Below, piece by piece: positions 18,585 through 27,226 of a stretch of 64,000 nucleotides of DNA; within the stretch, counting starts at the first letter, position 1; each line of letters opens with the position of its first letter. The notes beneath the pieces were generated by a model. The model searched no databases, had not been told where the DNA came from, and was given only the letters and a program-made list of their open reading frames with translations. The translations under genes and the position numbers were made by a program. Source of the DNA: Clostridia bacterium (GTDB lineage: Bacteria; Bacillota; Peptococcia; DRI-13; SM3-B62); assembly GCA_018432615.1 (NCBI GenBank), contig JAHDSQ010000002.1, forward strand, positions 180,435 to 244,434, in the 5' to 3' direction.

Positions 18585-18622
18585 CCAGCACCTTCCTCTA
18601 ACCCCCGTACTGTCTAAGTCTG

Positions 18623-19387
18623 CTATTTCCCACGATGATTCAATTGTTCCAACAGTTGTTTCACGCTCCTGACAACAACAGGGTAGTCCAAGACAGGACG
18701 ATTTATCATAACAACGCGAAGCCCAAGTTCCAGGGCCGCCTCGATTTTTTCCTCCGCTCCCCCGGTTTTTCCGCTGTCCTTAGTCACCACAACCCCGGCC
18801 TGATATTTTTTATATAACTCTTTATTAAGCTCCTTACTGAAAGGTCCCTGCAAGGCAACTAGGTTGTCGGGTCTCAGACCCATTTCCTCACATTTCTTTA
18901 AGACTGCACTCTGGGGCAGAACTCGAGCCGTAAGGCGTGAAAGGGGTATGACTCTGCAGAATTCCTCCAAATGATTACTGCCCACCGTCAGAAAAACATT
19001 ATCCCCATGTTCTAAAGCTTTATGCGCTGCCTCCTTAAAGGTATCGACCCTAATAATACCTTCCCCTTGCCGCAACGCCGCCGTCTCCTCCCGCTCATAC
19101 CTGATATAAGCAGTCTCAAGCCGTTGACACACCTCCATCGCCATCTGCGAAACCCTGACAGCATAAGGATGAGTAGCATCAACAACCAATTCGGCATCTT
19201 TTTCTTTGATGAGCCGTTCCAACCCGGAGCTTTCCAAGGCACCGGAAAGAACGTTTGTATCACCATCCTGCTGCAAAAGCATTTTACCATATTCCGTAAC
19301 GGTTGTCGCCACAACCTCATAGCCCCGCTCCCGTAAAAGCGCGGTTATTATTCGACCGTCCTTGGTCCCCGACAAAACGATAATCAT
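18623..19387 (-). CDS. cbiJ: cobalt-precorrin-6A reductase
   Basis: 254 residues of the CobK/CbiJ family: IIVLSGTKDGRIITALLRERG at the N-terminus, DATHPYAVRVSQMAMEVC in the first half, and VVVTKDSGKTGGAEEKIEAA near the C-terminus. It reduces cobalt-precorrin-6A with a nicotinamide cofactor. The ATG overlaps the cbiH stop as ATGA, implying translational coupling. Confidence 0.92.
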   Translation of the reverse strand: MIIVLSGTKDGRIITALLRERGYEVVATTVTEYGKMLLQQDGDTNVLSGALESSGLERLIKEKDAELVVDATHPYAVRVSQMAMEVCQRLETAYIRYEREETAALRQGEGIIRVDTFKEAAHKALEHGDNVFLTVGSNHLEEFCRVIPLSRLTARVLPQSAVLKKCEEMGLRPDNLVALQGPFSKELNKELYKKYQAGVVVTKDSGKTGGAEEKIEAALELGLRVVMINRPVLDYPVVVRSVKQLLEQLNHRGK

Positions 19388-20139
19388 AGGCGATAACCCC
19401 TCGGTGTAAGCATTTTTTCGTTGGCAACATAGGTATGAGAGCTTCCGATAATCACTACGGAAAACATATCTACTTCTTGAATCGGCATCTGTTCCAACGT
19501 GGTTATTACTTTTGATTGTCCTTCACGTGCCGCATTGCGCACAATACCCACAATCGTATCGCCCTTTCTGTATCTGAGAAAAATCTCCCGAGCCCTGTCG
19601 ATATTGTGAGGCCTGCCCTGACTGCGCGGGTTATATAACACCGCAACAAAATCTCCCTCTGCCGCCAGACACAAGCGCTTTTCAATTACCTTCCAAGGCG
19701 TCAGCAAATCACTCAGGCTGATCAGTACCGTATCGTGCATCAACGGCGCACCCAGAACAGCGGCAGCCATACTCGCCGCCGTGATGCCCGGGACAATCTC
19801 TACACACACCGGCTCCGGTGCGGCAGCGTTCATCTCCAGCATGGGACCGGCCATCCCATATATCCCCGCATCGCCACTGCTCACCAAGGCCACCTTTTTT
19901 CCTGCCCGGGCGTGAAGAAGACACATTTCACAGCGCTCTTTCTCACGTTTCATCCCGGAGGAAATCACCTGTTTGCCCTCGAGCAAATCTTCTATCAGCT
20001 TAATATAAACGTGGTATCCTATCACAACATCACAGCTGTCGATCGCCTCAATAGCCTTTATTGTCATCTGTTCCCTGGCTCCCGGGCCCAATCCTACGAC
20101 AAATACCTTCCCTTTTGTGTTTTTCTTGTCATCATTCAT
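19384..20139 (-). CDS. cbiH: cobalt-precorrin-3B C17-methyltransferase
   Basis: About 251 residues, an SAM-dependent tetrapyrrole methylase: KVFVVGLGPGAREQMTIKA begins the domain, SSGDAGIYGMAGPMLE and EIVPGITAASMAAAVLGAP are the conserved substrate loops, and LYNPRSQGRPHNIDRA is typical of CbiH/CobJ. It methylates C17 with ring contraction. The start at 20139 has AAGGAG nine bases upstream; an ATG at 20148 abuts that site. Confidence 0.93.
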   Translation of the reverse strand: MNDDKKNTKGKVFVVGLGPGAREQMTIKAIEAIDSCDVVIGYHVYIKLIEDLLEGKQVISSGMKREKERCEMCLLHARAGKKVALVSSGDAGIYGMAGPMLEMNAAAPEPVCVEIVPGITAASMAAAVLGAPLMHDTVLISLSDLLTPWKVIEKRLCLAAEGDFVAVLYNPRSQGRPHNIDRAREIFLRYRKGDTIVGIVRNAAREGQSKVITTLEQMPIQEVDMFSVVIIGSSHTYVANEKMLTPRGYRL

Positions 20140-20163
20140 TAGCAGCATCTCCTTACACCACTG

Positions 20164-21273
20164 TTACATCAATATTGCTCCCCTATCTTTCACAATAGCT
20201 ACCGTTATCCCAGGGTAACAGGTCTTAGAAGCAAGAACCTGTGGTTCTTTAGCCGTAAGCCAGGCAGCCGGCTCGGCTACCGCCGTCACGCCGACTTGCT
20301 TTTTAACAAACTGTGAGCCCACAAATTTTCCCTCAACCCTCTGTATTTCCTCAGCATTTACACACATCAGGGGCACGTTCAGTTCCCGAGCAGCCTCTTG
20401 TAAACCCTTTTCTTCCCTTTTGAAATCAATAGTGGCTAGGTGTAATATGCTGTTTATGTTTATCCCAAGACCCTCCAGACAATCCCGTACAGCGACAAGA
20501 ATATCACTCTTTTTTTTGCCCTTACGGCAGCCCACACCGACGATGATGTTACGAGGCCGCAAGACAACATACGGCACACCGGTTCTTTCAACTACCTTTT
20601 CCTTCTCCGTAATATATATCATTCCCTGCAACTTTTTGCTTTCCAAGATGTCATTGACCCCATTTTCCTGACTGCCGGAACAATCTTTTTCTGTACCATC
20701 GCAGCTTTTGAGCCTCACGATTTGCACCTGTGGAGGAAATTCTGCCTTGACCTTTACGGTGGCATACATGCCCACGTTCTTCCCCTCCAGCAAAGACATC
20801 GCTATTTTTTTCCAGTCAGACAGGTTTTCAATAACACAACCGTTTTTGCGGGCTAAATCATCCAAGGCAGGGATCCCTTCTACATCCGTTGCGGTGGTAA
20901 TAACAGGCACTGCCCCGGTTTTCTCCCCTATGACGGCTGCCAGTTCATTGGCCCCACCGAGATGTCCGGACAGTAAAGGCACAACAAACCTTCCTTTCTC
21001 GTCCATGACTATGACTGCAGGGTCCTTGGTTTTATCCCGCAGCAATGGTGCCACACTCCTAATGACAATGCCTGCCGCCATAATAAATATGAACTGGGAG
21101 CATTCATCCCACAGGGAGGCAATAGTCGTCTGCAAACCACCTGCCATGATACAGCCGTCTTCCAAACTCTCCTGATGCCTCTCGGGGACATACAGCCGAG
21201 CTGCGGGAAATTCTCTTTTCAACCTTCTGCCTAACTTAACAGCCGTTGCTGTCAGGGCAACGATCGCCATCAT
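20164..21273 (-). CDS. cbiG: cobalt-precorrin 5A hydrolase
   Basis: 369 residues in the three-part CbiG form: an N-terminal domain with FIMAAGIVIRSVAPLL and DEKGRFVVPLLSGHLGGAN, a central linker, and the C-terminal CobE-like domain starting IIVGVGCRKGKK. It opens the lactone of cobalt-precorrin-5A, releasing acetaldehyde. Its start overlaps the cbiF stop by 4 nt. Presence of CbiG marks the anaerobic route. Confidence 0.93.
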   Translation of the reverse strand: MMAIVALTATAVKLGRRLKREFPAARLYVPERHQESLEDGCIMAGGLQTTIASLWDECSQFIFIMAAGIVIRSVAPLLRDKTKDPAVIVMDEKGRFVVPLLSGHLGGANELAAVIGEKTGAVPVITTATDVEGIPALDDLARKNGCVIENLSDWKKIAMSLLEGKNVGMYATVKVKAEFPPQVQIVRLKSCDGTEKDCSGSQENGVNDILESKKLQGMIYITEKEKVVERTGVPYVVLRPRNIIVGVGCRKGKKKSDILVAVRDCLEGLGININSILHLATIDFKREEKGLQEAARELNVPLMCVNAEEIQRVEGKFVGSQFVKKQVGVTAVAEPAAWLTAKEPQVLASKTCYPGITVAIVKDRGAILM

Positions 21274-22025
21274 GATGATGCTCCCCTATACTCATGAGAG
21301 AAATTTTTATCGTAAAGTCTGGAAAGTTCGTATTCATTGCCCAGGAAATATCCGACCAAAATCAGTGCTGTTTTGGTGATCCCAGCTTCTTTCACCTTTG
21401 CGGCGATATCCTCCAGCGTACCGGTAACTATTTTTTCGTCAGGCCAGGTAGCTCTTTGCACCACCGCAACCGGGGCTGTTTTTCCATAAGAAGGCGCAAG
21501 TTCGGCTACCACATCCTCGATCATGGCGACGCTCAAAAAAATTACCAGTGAAGCCTTGTGGGCCGCCAGACTTGCCAAATCCTGTCCCGGCGGGACAGGG
21601 GTCCTGCCTTCGCGGCGTGTGAGAATGACCGTCTGCGCAACACCGGGCAAAGTATATTCTGCCTGCAAAGCGGCTGCGGCTCCGGTAAAGGAACTGACCC
21701 CGGGGATAACCTCACAAGCAATACCCTCCTCAGCGAGTCTGTCCATCTGCTCCCGAATGGCACCATAAATACTGGGATCTCCGGTATGCACCCGAACTAC
21801 CACCTTGCCCTCTTTAACACCCCGCTTCATGACCTCCAAGACCTCTTCCAGCGTCATTACGGCACTGTTATATATCTCCGCTCCTTTTTTACACCCTGCT
21901 AGGATTTCAGGATTAACGAGTGATCCTGCATAAATAACGATGTCGGCTGCGGCGATCTTTTTTTGTCCCTTAATGGTAATCAGTTCCGGATCCCCCGGTC
22001 CGGCCCCCACAAAACACACCTTCAT
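21270..22025 (-). CDS. cbiF: cobalt-precorrin-4 C11-methyltransferase
   Basis: About 251 residues: MKVCFVGAGPGDPELITIKG at the N-terminus, RVHTGDPSIYGAIREQMD and EVIPGVSSFTGAAAALQAE as substrate and SAM loops, and VILTRREGRTPVP, the CbiF/CobM hallmark. The ATG at 22025 has AAGGAAGG upstream and begins where the family begins. An in-frame ATG at 22058 overlaps the cbiT stop (ATGA), so an 11-residue longer form is possible. Confidence 0.93.
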   Translation of the reverse strand: MKVCFVGAGPGDPELITIKGQKKIAAADIVIYAGSLVNPEILAGCKKGAEIYNSAVMTLEEVLEVMKRGVKEGKVVVRVHTGDPSIYGAIREQMDRLAEEGIACEVIPGVSSFTGAAAALQAEYTLPGVAQTVILTRREGRTPVPPGQDLASLAAHKASLVIFLSVAMIEDVVAELAPSYGKTAPVAVVQRATWPDEKIVTGTLEDIAAKVKEAGITKTALILVGYFLGNEYELSRLYDKNFSHEYRGASS

Positions 22026-22054
22026 CTTTTCTTCTTCCTTCCTTCGTTTTAGCT

Positions 22055-22642
22055 TCATCTTGTGCCCCAGATAATAAATACCGGATTCATCGCCTGCAGG
22101 GCTGTTTTCGTCCCTAATTCCCTGCTTTTGGCGATACTCACCATTATCATTTCCACTCCCGCAAAACCCTCTTTCTCAAGAGCTTTCATGCCTTCATACA
22201 TGGTTTCCAGCAGCACCGCGTTAATAACCAGTCTTCCCCCCGGCTTGAGCAGCTCCCTGCAGTAGGTCACTATCTCCCTGAAGTTTCCGCCGCTGCCCCC
22301 AATAACCGCACAATCCATCTGCGGCAACCCCTTAAGACACGCAGGAGCTGTTCCCGCTACCACCTCAACATTATCAACGCCGAAGCGTTGACAATTAGCC
22401 TTGATCAATTTTCGGGCAAGAGGCTCCTTTTCTACCGCATAGACCCTGCCGGCATAAGCAAACAGTGCGCACTCCACAGACAAAGAACCAGTCCCCGCAC
22501 CGACATCTAGCACACACGACTCAGCGGCGAGCCGTAGCTTAGAGAGCGTCAGAACGCGGACCTCTTCTTTGGTCATAGGCGTTTTATCCCGCAAAAACTT
22601 ATCGTCTGCTATCCCCGGTACCACTTTCTTCATCCTACTCAC
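22055..22642 (-). CDS. cbiT: cobalt-precorrin-6B C15-methyltransferase (decarboxylating)
   Basis: 195 residues, a class I SAM methyltransferase: MTKEEVRVLTLSKLRL then VLDVGAGTGSLSVECALFA, and later AVIGGSGGNFREIV. CbiT methylates C15 and removes the C12 acetate carboxyl; with the separate CbiE it matches the two domains of CobL. The likely start is a GTG seven bases after AAAGGA. Confidence 0.93.
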   Translation of the reverse strand: MSRMKKVVPGIADDKFLRDKTPMTKEEVRVLTLSKLRLAAESCVLDVGAGTGSLSVECALFAYAGRVYAVEKEPLARKLIKANCQRFGVDNVEVVAGTAPACLKGLPQMDCAVIGGSGGNFREIVTYCRELLKPGGRLVINAVLLETMYEGMKALEKEGFAGVEMIMVSIAKSRELGTKTALQAMNPVFIIWGTR

Positions 22643-22661
22643 AGTTCAATCCTTTCTCTTG

Positions 22662-23300
22662 TTATCGCACGCCACTGTCGTCGTACACCACCATTACACA
22701 CAGTCCCCTTGTCTTTATTCCTGCGCATTCCTCCAGCGTTGCGTTAAAAACCTTTTCATCCGAATAAGAGAGATTCTCCCCTACCAGCACCCTTCTATCT
22801 TTTACACCGTTTTCCGTCAACAACCTGCAGACCTGACCAACCCCCATTTTAGCATCTGTCAAAAAGGCTACCTTATTTTCCTCCTTGACGGTTCTTACAA
22901 GGTCGGCGACTCTGCGACCGTGCAGACTGACAAAGCAAGCATCCTGCCAGGGCAAGACCCCTTTGGCAAAGAGGTATTGCAAAGAACTGATTCCCGGATA
23001 AACCTCCAGCTCACCGGGCTCAAAATACCTCAGCAGGGTCTGCAGGAAACTATAGAAACCTGGGTCACCGGAAACCAAGACCCCTACCTGTTCAACTCGG
23101 TATATTTCCTGTATTTCGTTCACCACAGCGGAAATATCTCTTTTAATAACAATTTCCCTTTTTCCGACATCCCGAAACAATTCCAGGTTCCTACCGCCCC
23201 CGACAAGCACGCTGCACTCCCTCGCCTTTTTTTCGACGATGGGCAGCACATAATCAGGACTGCCCGGTCCTACCCCGAGAACAAATACCTTTTTGCTCAC
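22662..23300 (-). CDS. cbiE: cobalt-precorrin-7 C5-methyltransferase
   Basis: 212 residues: KKVFVLGVGPGSPDYVLPIV, VLVGGGRNLELF, LVSGDPGFYSFLQTLLR and EVYPGISSLQYLFAKG give the CbiE-type tetrapyrrole methylase. It acts with CbiT on adjacent steps. The GTG start directly follows the cbiD stop. Confidence 0.92.
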   Translation of the reverse strand: MSKKVFVLGVGPGSPDYVLPIVEKKARECSVLVGGGRNLELFRDVGKREIVIKRDISAVVNEIQEIYRVEQVGVLVSGDPGFYSFLQTLLRYFEPGELEVYPGISSLQYLFAKGVLPWQDACFVSLHGRRVADLVRTVKEENKVAFLTDAKMGVGQVCRLLTENGVKDRRVLVGENLSYSDEKVFNATLEECAGIKTRGLCVMVVYDDSGVR

Positions 23301-24419
23301 TTAACCTTCATCACCTAACTCTTTTATTATCCTGCTACCCCATTCATCAACTGCCAACAGCCCTTTCGTATTTGAAAAAAGGACCGTTCCCACCTGCATC
23401 TTATCACCCACATGGCACCGTGCCCTTTCACCTGCTTGTTTCACTATCTCTGCGGCCAGCCCCGTGATACCTTTTTCCTCCAAAAGTTCCAGAGCCCCAC
23501 CGGTTGTATTCATCTTCAATATCGTCCTGATCGTCTCCTGGTCAGCCCCAAAAGCTCCGGCATAGGCTGCCATGGTCTCCATACGGGCATCGGCAACCTT
23601 ACTGTGGGTGTTAAATATACCCGCGGCTACCTTGACCAGCTTGCCCAACTCTCCCACCAACAATGCCTTCTCAAAGCCAATACCTGCCGCCTCCCACAGA
23701 GCGAACCCAACAAAATTACTCATTTTGATAACATTCTTCTTCAAGCCCAGCTCACGCTGAATAAAATTCTCACCATAGTTACCGAACACCAGAATGATAT
23801 TCTTCTTCCCCTCCGCCGCCAATACCTTCATTTCTAAACGCACCGACTCCTGCCAGGCTTCGGAGGACATAGGCTCCACAATCCCCGTTGTTCCCAGGAT
23901 TGACAGGCCCCCCACGATCCCAAGACGAGGATTAAAGGTTCGGGCGGCCACCCTCTCTCCGCCGGGTATCGATACGACTAAACGTACTCCCTTACCTGGA
24001 GGCAAGACCTTTTCGACTTCCCGCTTTATCAATTCCCGAGGACCTGGATTGATCGCTGCCTGTCCAACTTCCACGGCCAGTCCGGGTTTAGTAGCGATTC
24101 CCACCCCCGATCCTCCTTCAATGCTTATCCCTCCGGCGGTCTCAAACGCCTCTACCCTAACACAAAGACCGTCAGTAACATCAGGATCGTCTCCGGCGTC
24201 TTTACGCACAGCACAGGACACACCCTCTCCGCTTACCTGTCTATCAAGCACGGCAAGACGCAAAACCGTACCTTCGGGTACTTCTATCTCAACACTCTCC
24301 GGCATCTTGCCCATAAAAAGCATAAGCGCCGCAGCTTTCGCTGCTGCTGCGGCACATGACCCGGTAGTGTATCCTCTTCTCATAATCTTGCCGTTAACCA
24401 CTCTTGTACCAAGATTCAA
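23301..24419 (-). CDS. cbiD: cobalt-precorrin-5B C1-methyltransferase
   Basis: 372 residues. CbiD signatures are RRGYTTGSCAAAAAKAA at the N-terminus, KDAGDDPDVTDG, LGIVGGLSILGTTGIVEPMS and VFGNYGENF. It methylates C1 in the anaerobic pathway. The best start is a TTG at 24419, seven bases after GGAGG, overlapping the end of cbiC by 4 nt. Confidence 0.94.
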   Translation of the reverse strand: MNLGTRVVNGKIMRRGYTTGSCAAAAAKAAALMLFMGKMPESVEIEVPEGTVLRLAVLDRQVSGEGVSCAVRKDAGDDPDVTDGLCVRVEAFETAGGISIEGGSGVGIATKPGLAVEVGQAAINPGPRELIKREVEKVLPPGKGVRLVVSIPGGERVAARTFNPRLGIVGGLSILGTTGIVEPMSSEAWQESVRLEMKVLAAEGKKNIILVFGNYGENFIQRELGLKKNVIKMSNFVGFALWEAAGIGFEKALLVGELGKLVKVAAGIFNTHSKVADARMETMAAYAGAFGADQETIRTILKMNTTGGALELLEEKGITGLAAEIVKQAGERARCHVGDKMQVGTVLFSNTKGLLAVDEWGSRIIKELGDEG

Positions 24420-25051
24420 CGTTCTTCTTCCTCCATCAAATACAACAAGGCATTAACTATTGAAGCGGCTACATTGCTGCCTCCCTTTCTCCCACTGGTG
24501 AGGATACTCGGTATCGGTTTTTGCGATAACAATTCCTTCGCTTCCGCTGCTCCCACAAAACCTACCGGCACACCGATGATTGCCGCAGGATTCGCTTTTC
24601 CTTCTTCCATGAGCTCCAGCAGCCTGAAAAGAGCCGTAGGTGCATTTCCGATAACGAATACTCCGTTTTGCTCATCTCTCACCGCCTTTTCCATACAGGA
24701 CATGGCCCTCGTCCCGCCGTTTCTTTTCGCCTCCTCTGCTACATCCTTATCCTGCATGAAACACCTGACCTCAACACCATACTGAGCAAGCTTTTTCTTG
24801 TTGATACCAGCCTTTGCCATTTCCGTATCAGTCACAATATGTCTTTGTTCTCGAATTGCCGCGATTATTTTCGCAATTGCATCATTATTGAACCTGAGTA
24901 TTTTTGCATAATGAAAGTCAGCTGTCGTATGAATTACTCGCTTAATAACCTTAAGCTTTAAAGGTGGTACAGTTACATTCCCCAAAATCCCGGTAATTGT
25001 CTGCATGCTCTGCTTTTCAATTTCAACAGGATCAGTAAGATATTTCCCCAT
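24416..25051 (-). CDS. cbiC: cobalt-precorrin-8 methylmutase
   Basis: 211 residues: TDPVEIEKQSMQTI, KRVIHTTADFHYAKILRF with the catalytic histidine, and NPAAIIGVPVGFVGAAEAKE identify CbiC/CobH, which moves the C11 methyl to C12 to give cobyrinic acid. It heads the run cbiC-D-E-T-F-G-H-J. Confidence 0.94.
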   Translation of the reverse strand: MGKYLTDPVEIEKQSMQTITGILGNVTVPPLKLKVIKRVIHTTADFHYAKILRFNNDAIAKIIAAIREQRHIVTDTEMAKAGINKKKLAQYGVEVRCFMQDKDVAEEAKRNGGTRAMSCMEKAVRDEQNGVFVIGNAPTALFRLLELMEEGKANPAAIIGVPVGFVGAAEAKELLSQKPIPSILTSGRKGGSNVAASIVNALLYLMEEEER

Positions 25052-25116
25052 GTCGATCTCCTTTTACTAATGTTTTGTGCCAATTAAATCAATTGTAGAA
25101 CATCACCTTATATAAA

Positions 25117-26208
25117 TCAACACAAACAGTTTTCTATAGCCCTCAGCACCTTACTGTTACTTCCCCTATCCTTTACGGCTAAGCGGAAAAAGCTGTTGTC
25201 GAGGGAAACAAAGCCCTCCGGCTTTCTGATCATAATGTACTCTTTTAACAACCGCTTTTCCAGCATCTTTGCATTCCAACCCTTCTTCAGCAATTTAAGA
25301 AGGAAAAAACTGGCCTGACTTTCATACACCCTTAGACCGTCCATCTGTGCAAGTCCTCTGTACATAAACTCCCTTTCCGAAGTAATCCACTCCCTGCTTC
25401 TCGCTTTGAAACCCTCATCTTGCAAAAGATACGGACCCAAAAGACTTGCGAGGACATTGACCGTCCACGGCTCTTGCCGGATTTCCATCTTTTTTAATAT
25501 CCGGGAACCGGCTAGGCAGTACCCTAAACGGAGACCTGCCAGGGAAAAATACTTGGTAAAGGCCCGCAAGAGGATGAGATTGTCAAAACGAGCCAAATCA
25601 GCTACAACAGTCGCGGCCAAAGGATCATCGGTAAATTCCACAAAGGTTTCATCCAGCAAAACGACGACATCGTTTTGCTTTGCTTCTTCCAATATCTTCA
25701 ACAACTCATCCTTGGCTATTAAGTACCCTGTAGGGTTATTGGGATTACACAAGATCGTCATATCATAGCCGTTTCTAAGGGTTTGTAAAAAGCGGTCGGT
25801 ATCCAAAGCAAACCCAAGACCCTCCTTAAGCTGATAGTATTCCACCTCAGCATTACTGCCCCGCAAAGCCCTTTCGTAATCGGCAAAGGACGGTACCGGA
25901 AGGAGCACCTTTTTTGGCTTTAGAGCACGCACTGCCAGATATAGCAGTTCTGTAGCCCCGTTGCCAACCATGATTTGCTCCACAGGACAACCGGTATATG
26001 CGGAAATGGCTTTTTTTAAATCATGATAATCCCGGTCGGGATAGCATCTGATTTCTTCGATATTCTCCAGCAAATAATCTTTTATACCCTCCGGCCAAGA
26101 CACCGGATTGATATTGGAACTGTAATCAAGAAATTCACCCGGTTCAACCCCTAGTTTTCTGGCATATTCCCTGACATTGCCTCCGTGTATCGCTTTTCCC
26201 TCAGTCAT
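25117..26208 (-). CDS. cobD: L-threonine-O-3-phosphate decarboxylase
   Basis: About 363 residues, fold type I PLP enzyme like HisC. The N-terminus IHGGNVREYARKLG and YSSNINPVSWP are typical of CobD (Salmonella naming); LCNPNNPTGYL binds cofactor and LRAFTKYFSLAGLRLGYCLA carries the lysine. It makes (R)-1-amino-2-propanol phosphate, the linker to the lower ligand. The ATG at 26208 is my start; a GTG at 26220 lies too close to the AAGGA site. It needs threonine phosphate, for which no dedicated kinase is obvious here. Confidence 0.9.
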   Translation of the reverse strand: MTEGKAIHGGNVREYARKLGVEPGEFLDYSSNINPVSWPEGIKDYLLENIEEIRCYPDRDYHDLKKAISAYTGCPVEQIMVGNGATELLYLAVRALKPKKVLLPVPSFADYERALRGSNAEVEYYQLKEGLGFALDTDRFLQTLRNGYDMTILCNPNNPTGYLIAKDELLKILEEAKQNDVVVLLDETFVEFTDDPLAATVVADLARFDNLILLRAFTKYFSLAGLRLGYCLAGSRILKKMEIRQEPWTVNVLASLLGPYLLQDEGFKARSREWITSEREFMYRGLAQMDGLRVYESQASFFLLKLLKKGWNAKMLEKRLLKEYIMIRKPEGFVSLDNSFFRLAVKDRGSNSKVLRAIENCLC

Positions 26209-26240
26209 TTTCTTTAGCACATCCTTTTTTCTTTTTCCGG

Positions 26241-27197
26241 CTACACAATACCGACTAATTTAAACATTATCATATAGAAGAACGCTAAGGCCAAAAAAAC
26301 CGTCGTTTCCATAATCCTCACCGCATCCTTGATATCCCGGCGTTCGACAGCCTTATCGGCTTCACCCAGATAAGGCTTTTCTACGAGTCTTCCACCGTAA
26401 ATTGCCCTGCCACCCAGCCGCAAGCCCAAAGTCCCGGCCATGGCAGCTTCAGGGTAACCGGCATTGGGGCTTTCGTGTTTTCTCTTATCCCGGCGCAAAA
26501 TCTCGTATCCTCTCTTGGCATCCTTTCCCCAAACCGCCCCGGCTAAAGGAAGCAAATACCCGGTAAGCCTAGCCGGGATCCAATTCAAGATATCGTCAAG
26601 CTTAGCCGAAGCCCAGCCAAATTCCGCATATTTCTCATTTTTATAGCCAACCATGGAATCTAAAGTACTGGCGGCTTTATAGGCCATGCCCCCAGCAGGA
26701 CCTCCCAGGAAGATATAAAACAGCGGAGCGACCACCCCATCCGAGGTATTCTCCGCCACCGTTTCCACAGTCGCTTTGATAATTTCTTCCTCATCCATAT
26801 TATGAGTATCCCTGCCGACGATTCCTGCCAACCGCTTTTTTGCCAGTTCAAGATCGTTTCCCTCTAAGGCCTTATACACCCCTTCGGCTTCGCAAGCCAA
26901 GGAACGCATAGCCAGTGCAAAATATATCAAGACAGCGCTAAAAACCAAATACAGCACAGGAGCATAAATCCGCACAGCCTCAAGGCTTCCTCTGGCAACA
27001 CCGTAAGTAACGACAACCGTGGCGGTCGTCAGCACCACGCCCCCTGCCTTCAAACCGAGCAACTCCGCAAAAGCACCGCGCAAGATATTCTCTAAGGCGG
27101 TAATGAACTTCCCTATTATCCTGACCGGATGCGGAAACCACACCGGGTCTCCCAACAGTAAATCCAAGACAAAACCAAATACAATCTGCATCTCCAT
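26241..27197 (-). CDS. cbiB: adenosylcobinamide-phosphate synthase
   Basis: 318 residues with several membrane segments. FVLDLLLGDPVWFPHPVRIIG at the N-terminus and ETVAENTSDGVVAPLFY and KAASTLDSMVGYKNEKYAEFG are CbiB signatures. This membrane protein attaches aminopropanol phosphate to cobyric acid. It follows cbiP and precedes cobD, its substrate supplier. Confidence 0.93.
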   Translation of the reverse strand: MEMQIVFGFVLDLLLGDPVWFPHPVRIIGKFITALENILRGAFAELLGLKAGGVVLTTATVVVTYGVARGSLEAVRIYAPVLYLVFSAVLIYFALAMRSLACEAEGVYKALEGNDLELAKKRLAGIVGRDTHNMDEEEIIKATVETVAENTSDGVVAPLFYIFLGGPAGGMAYKAASTLDSMVGYKNEKYAEFGWASAKLDDILNWIPARLTGYLLPLAGAVWGKDAKRGYEILRRDKRKHESPNAGYPEAAMAGTLGLRLGGRAIYGGRLVEKPYLGEADKAVERRDIKDAVRIMETTVFLALAFFYMIMFKLVGIV

Positions 27198-27226
27198 CTT
27201 CTCTACCCACCTTGCCTGTTCTTAGC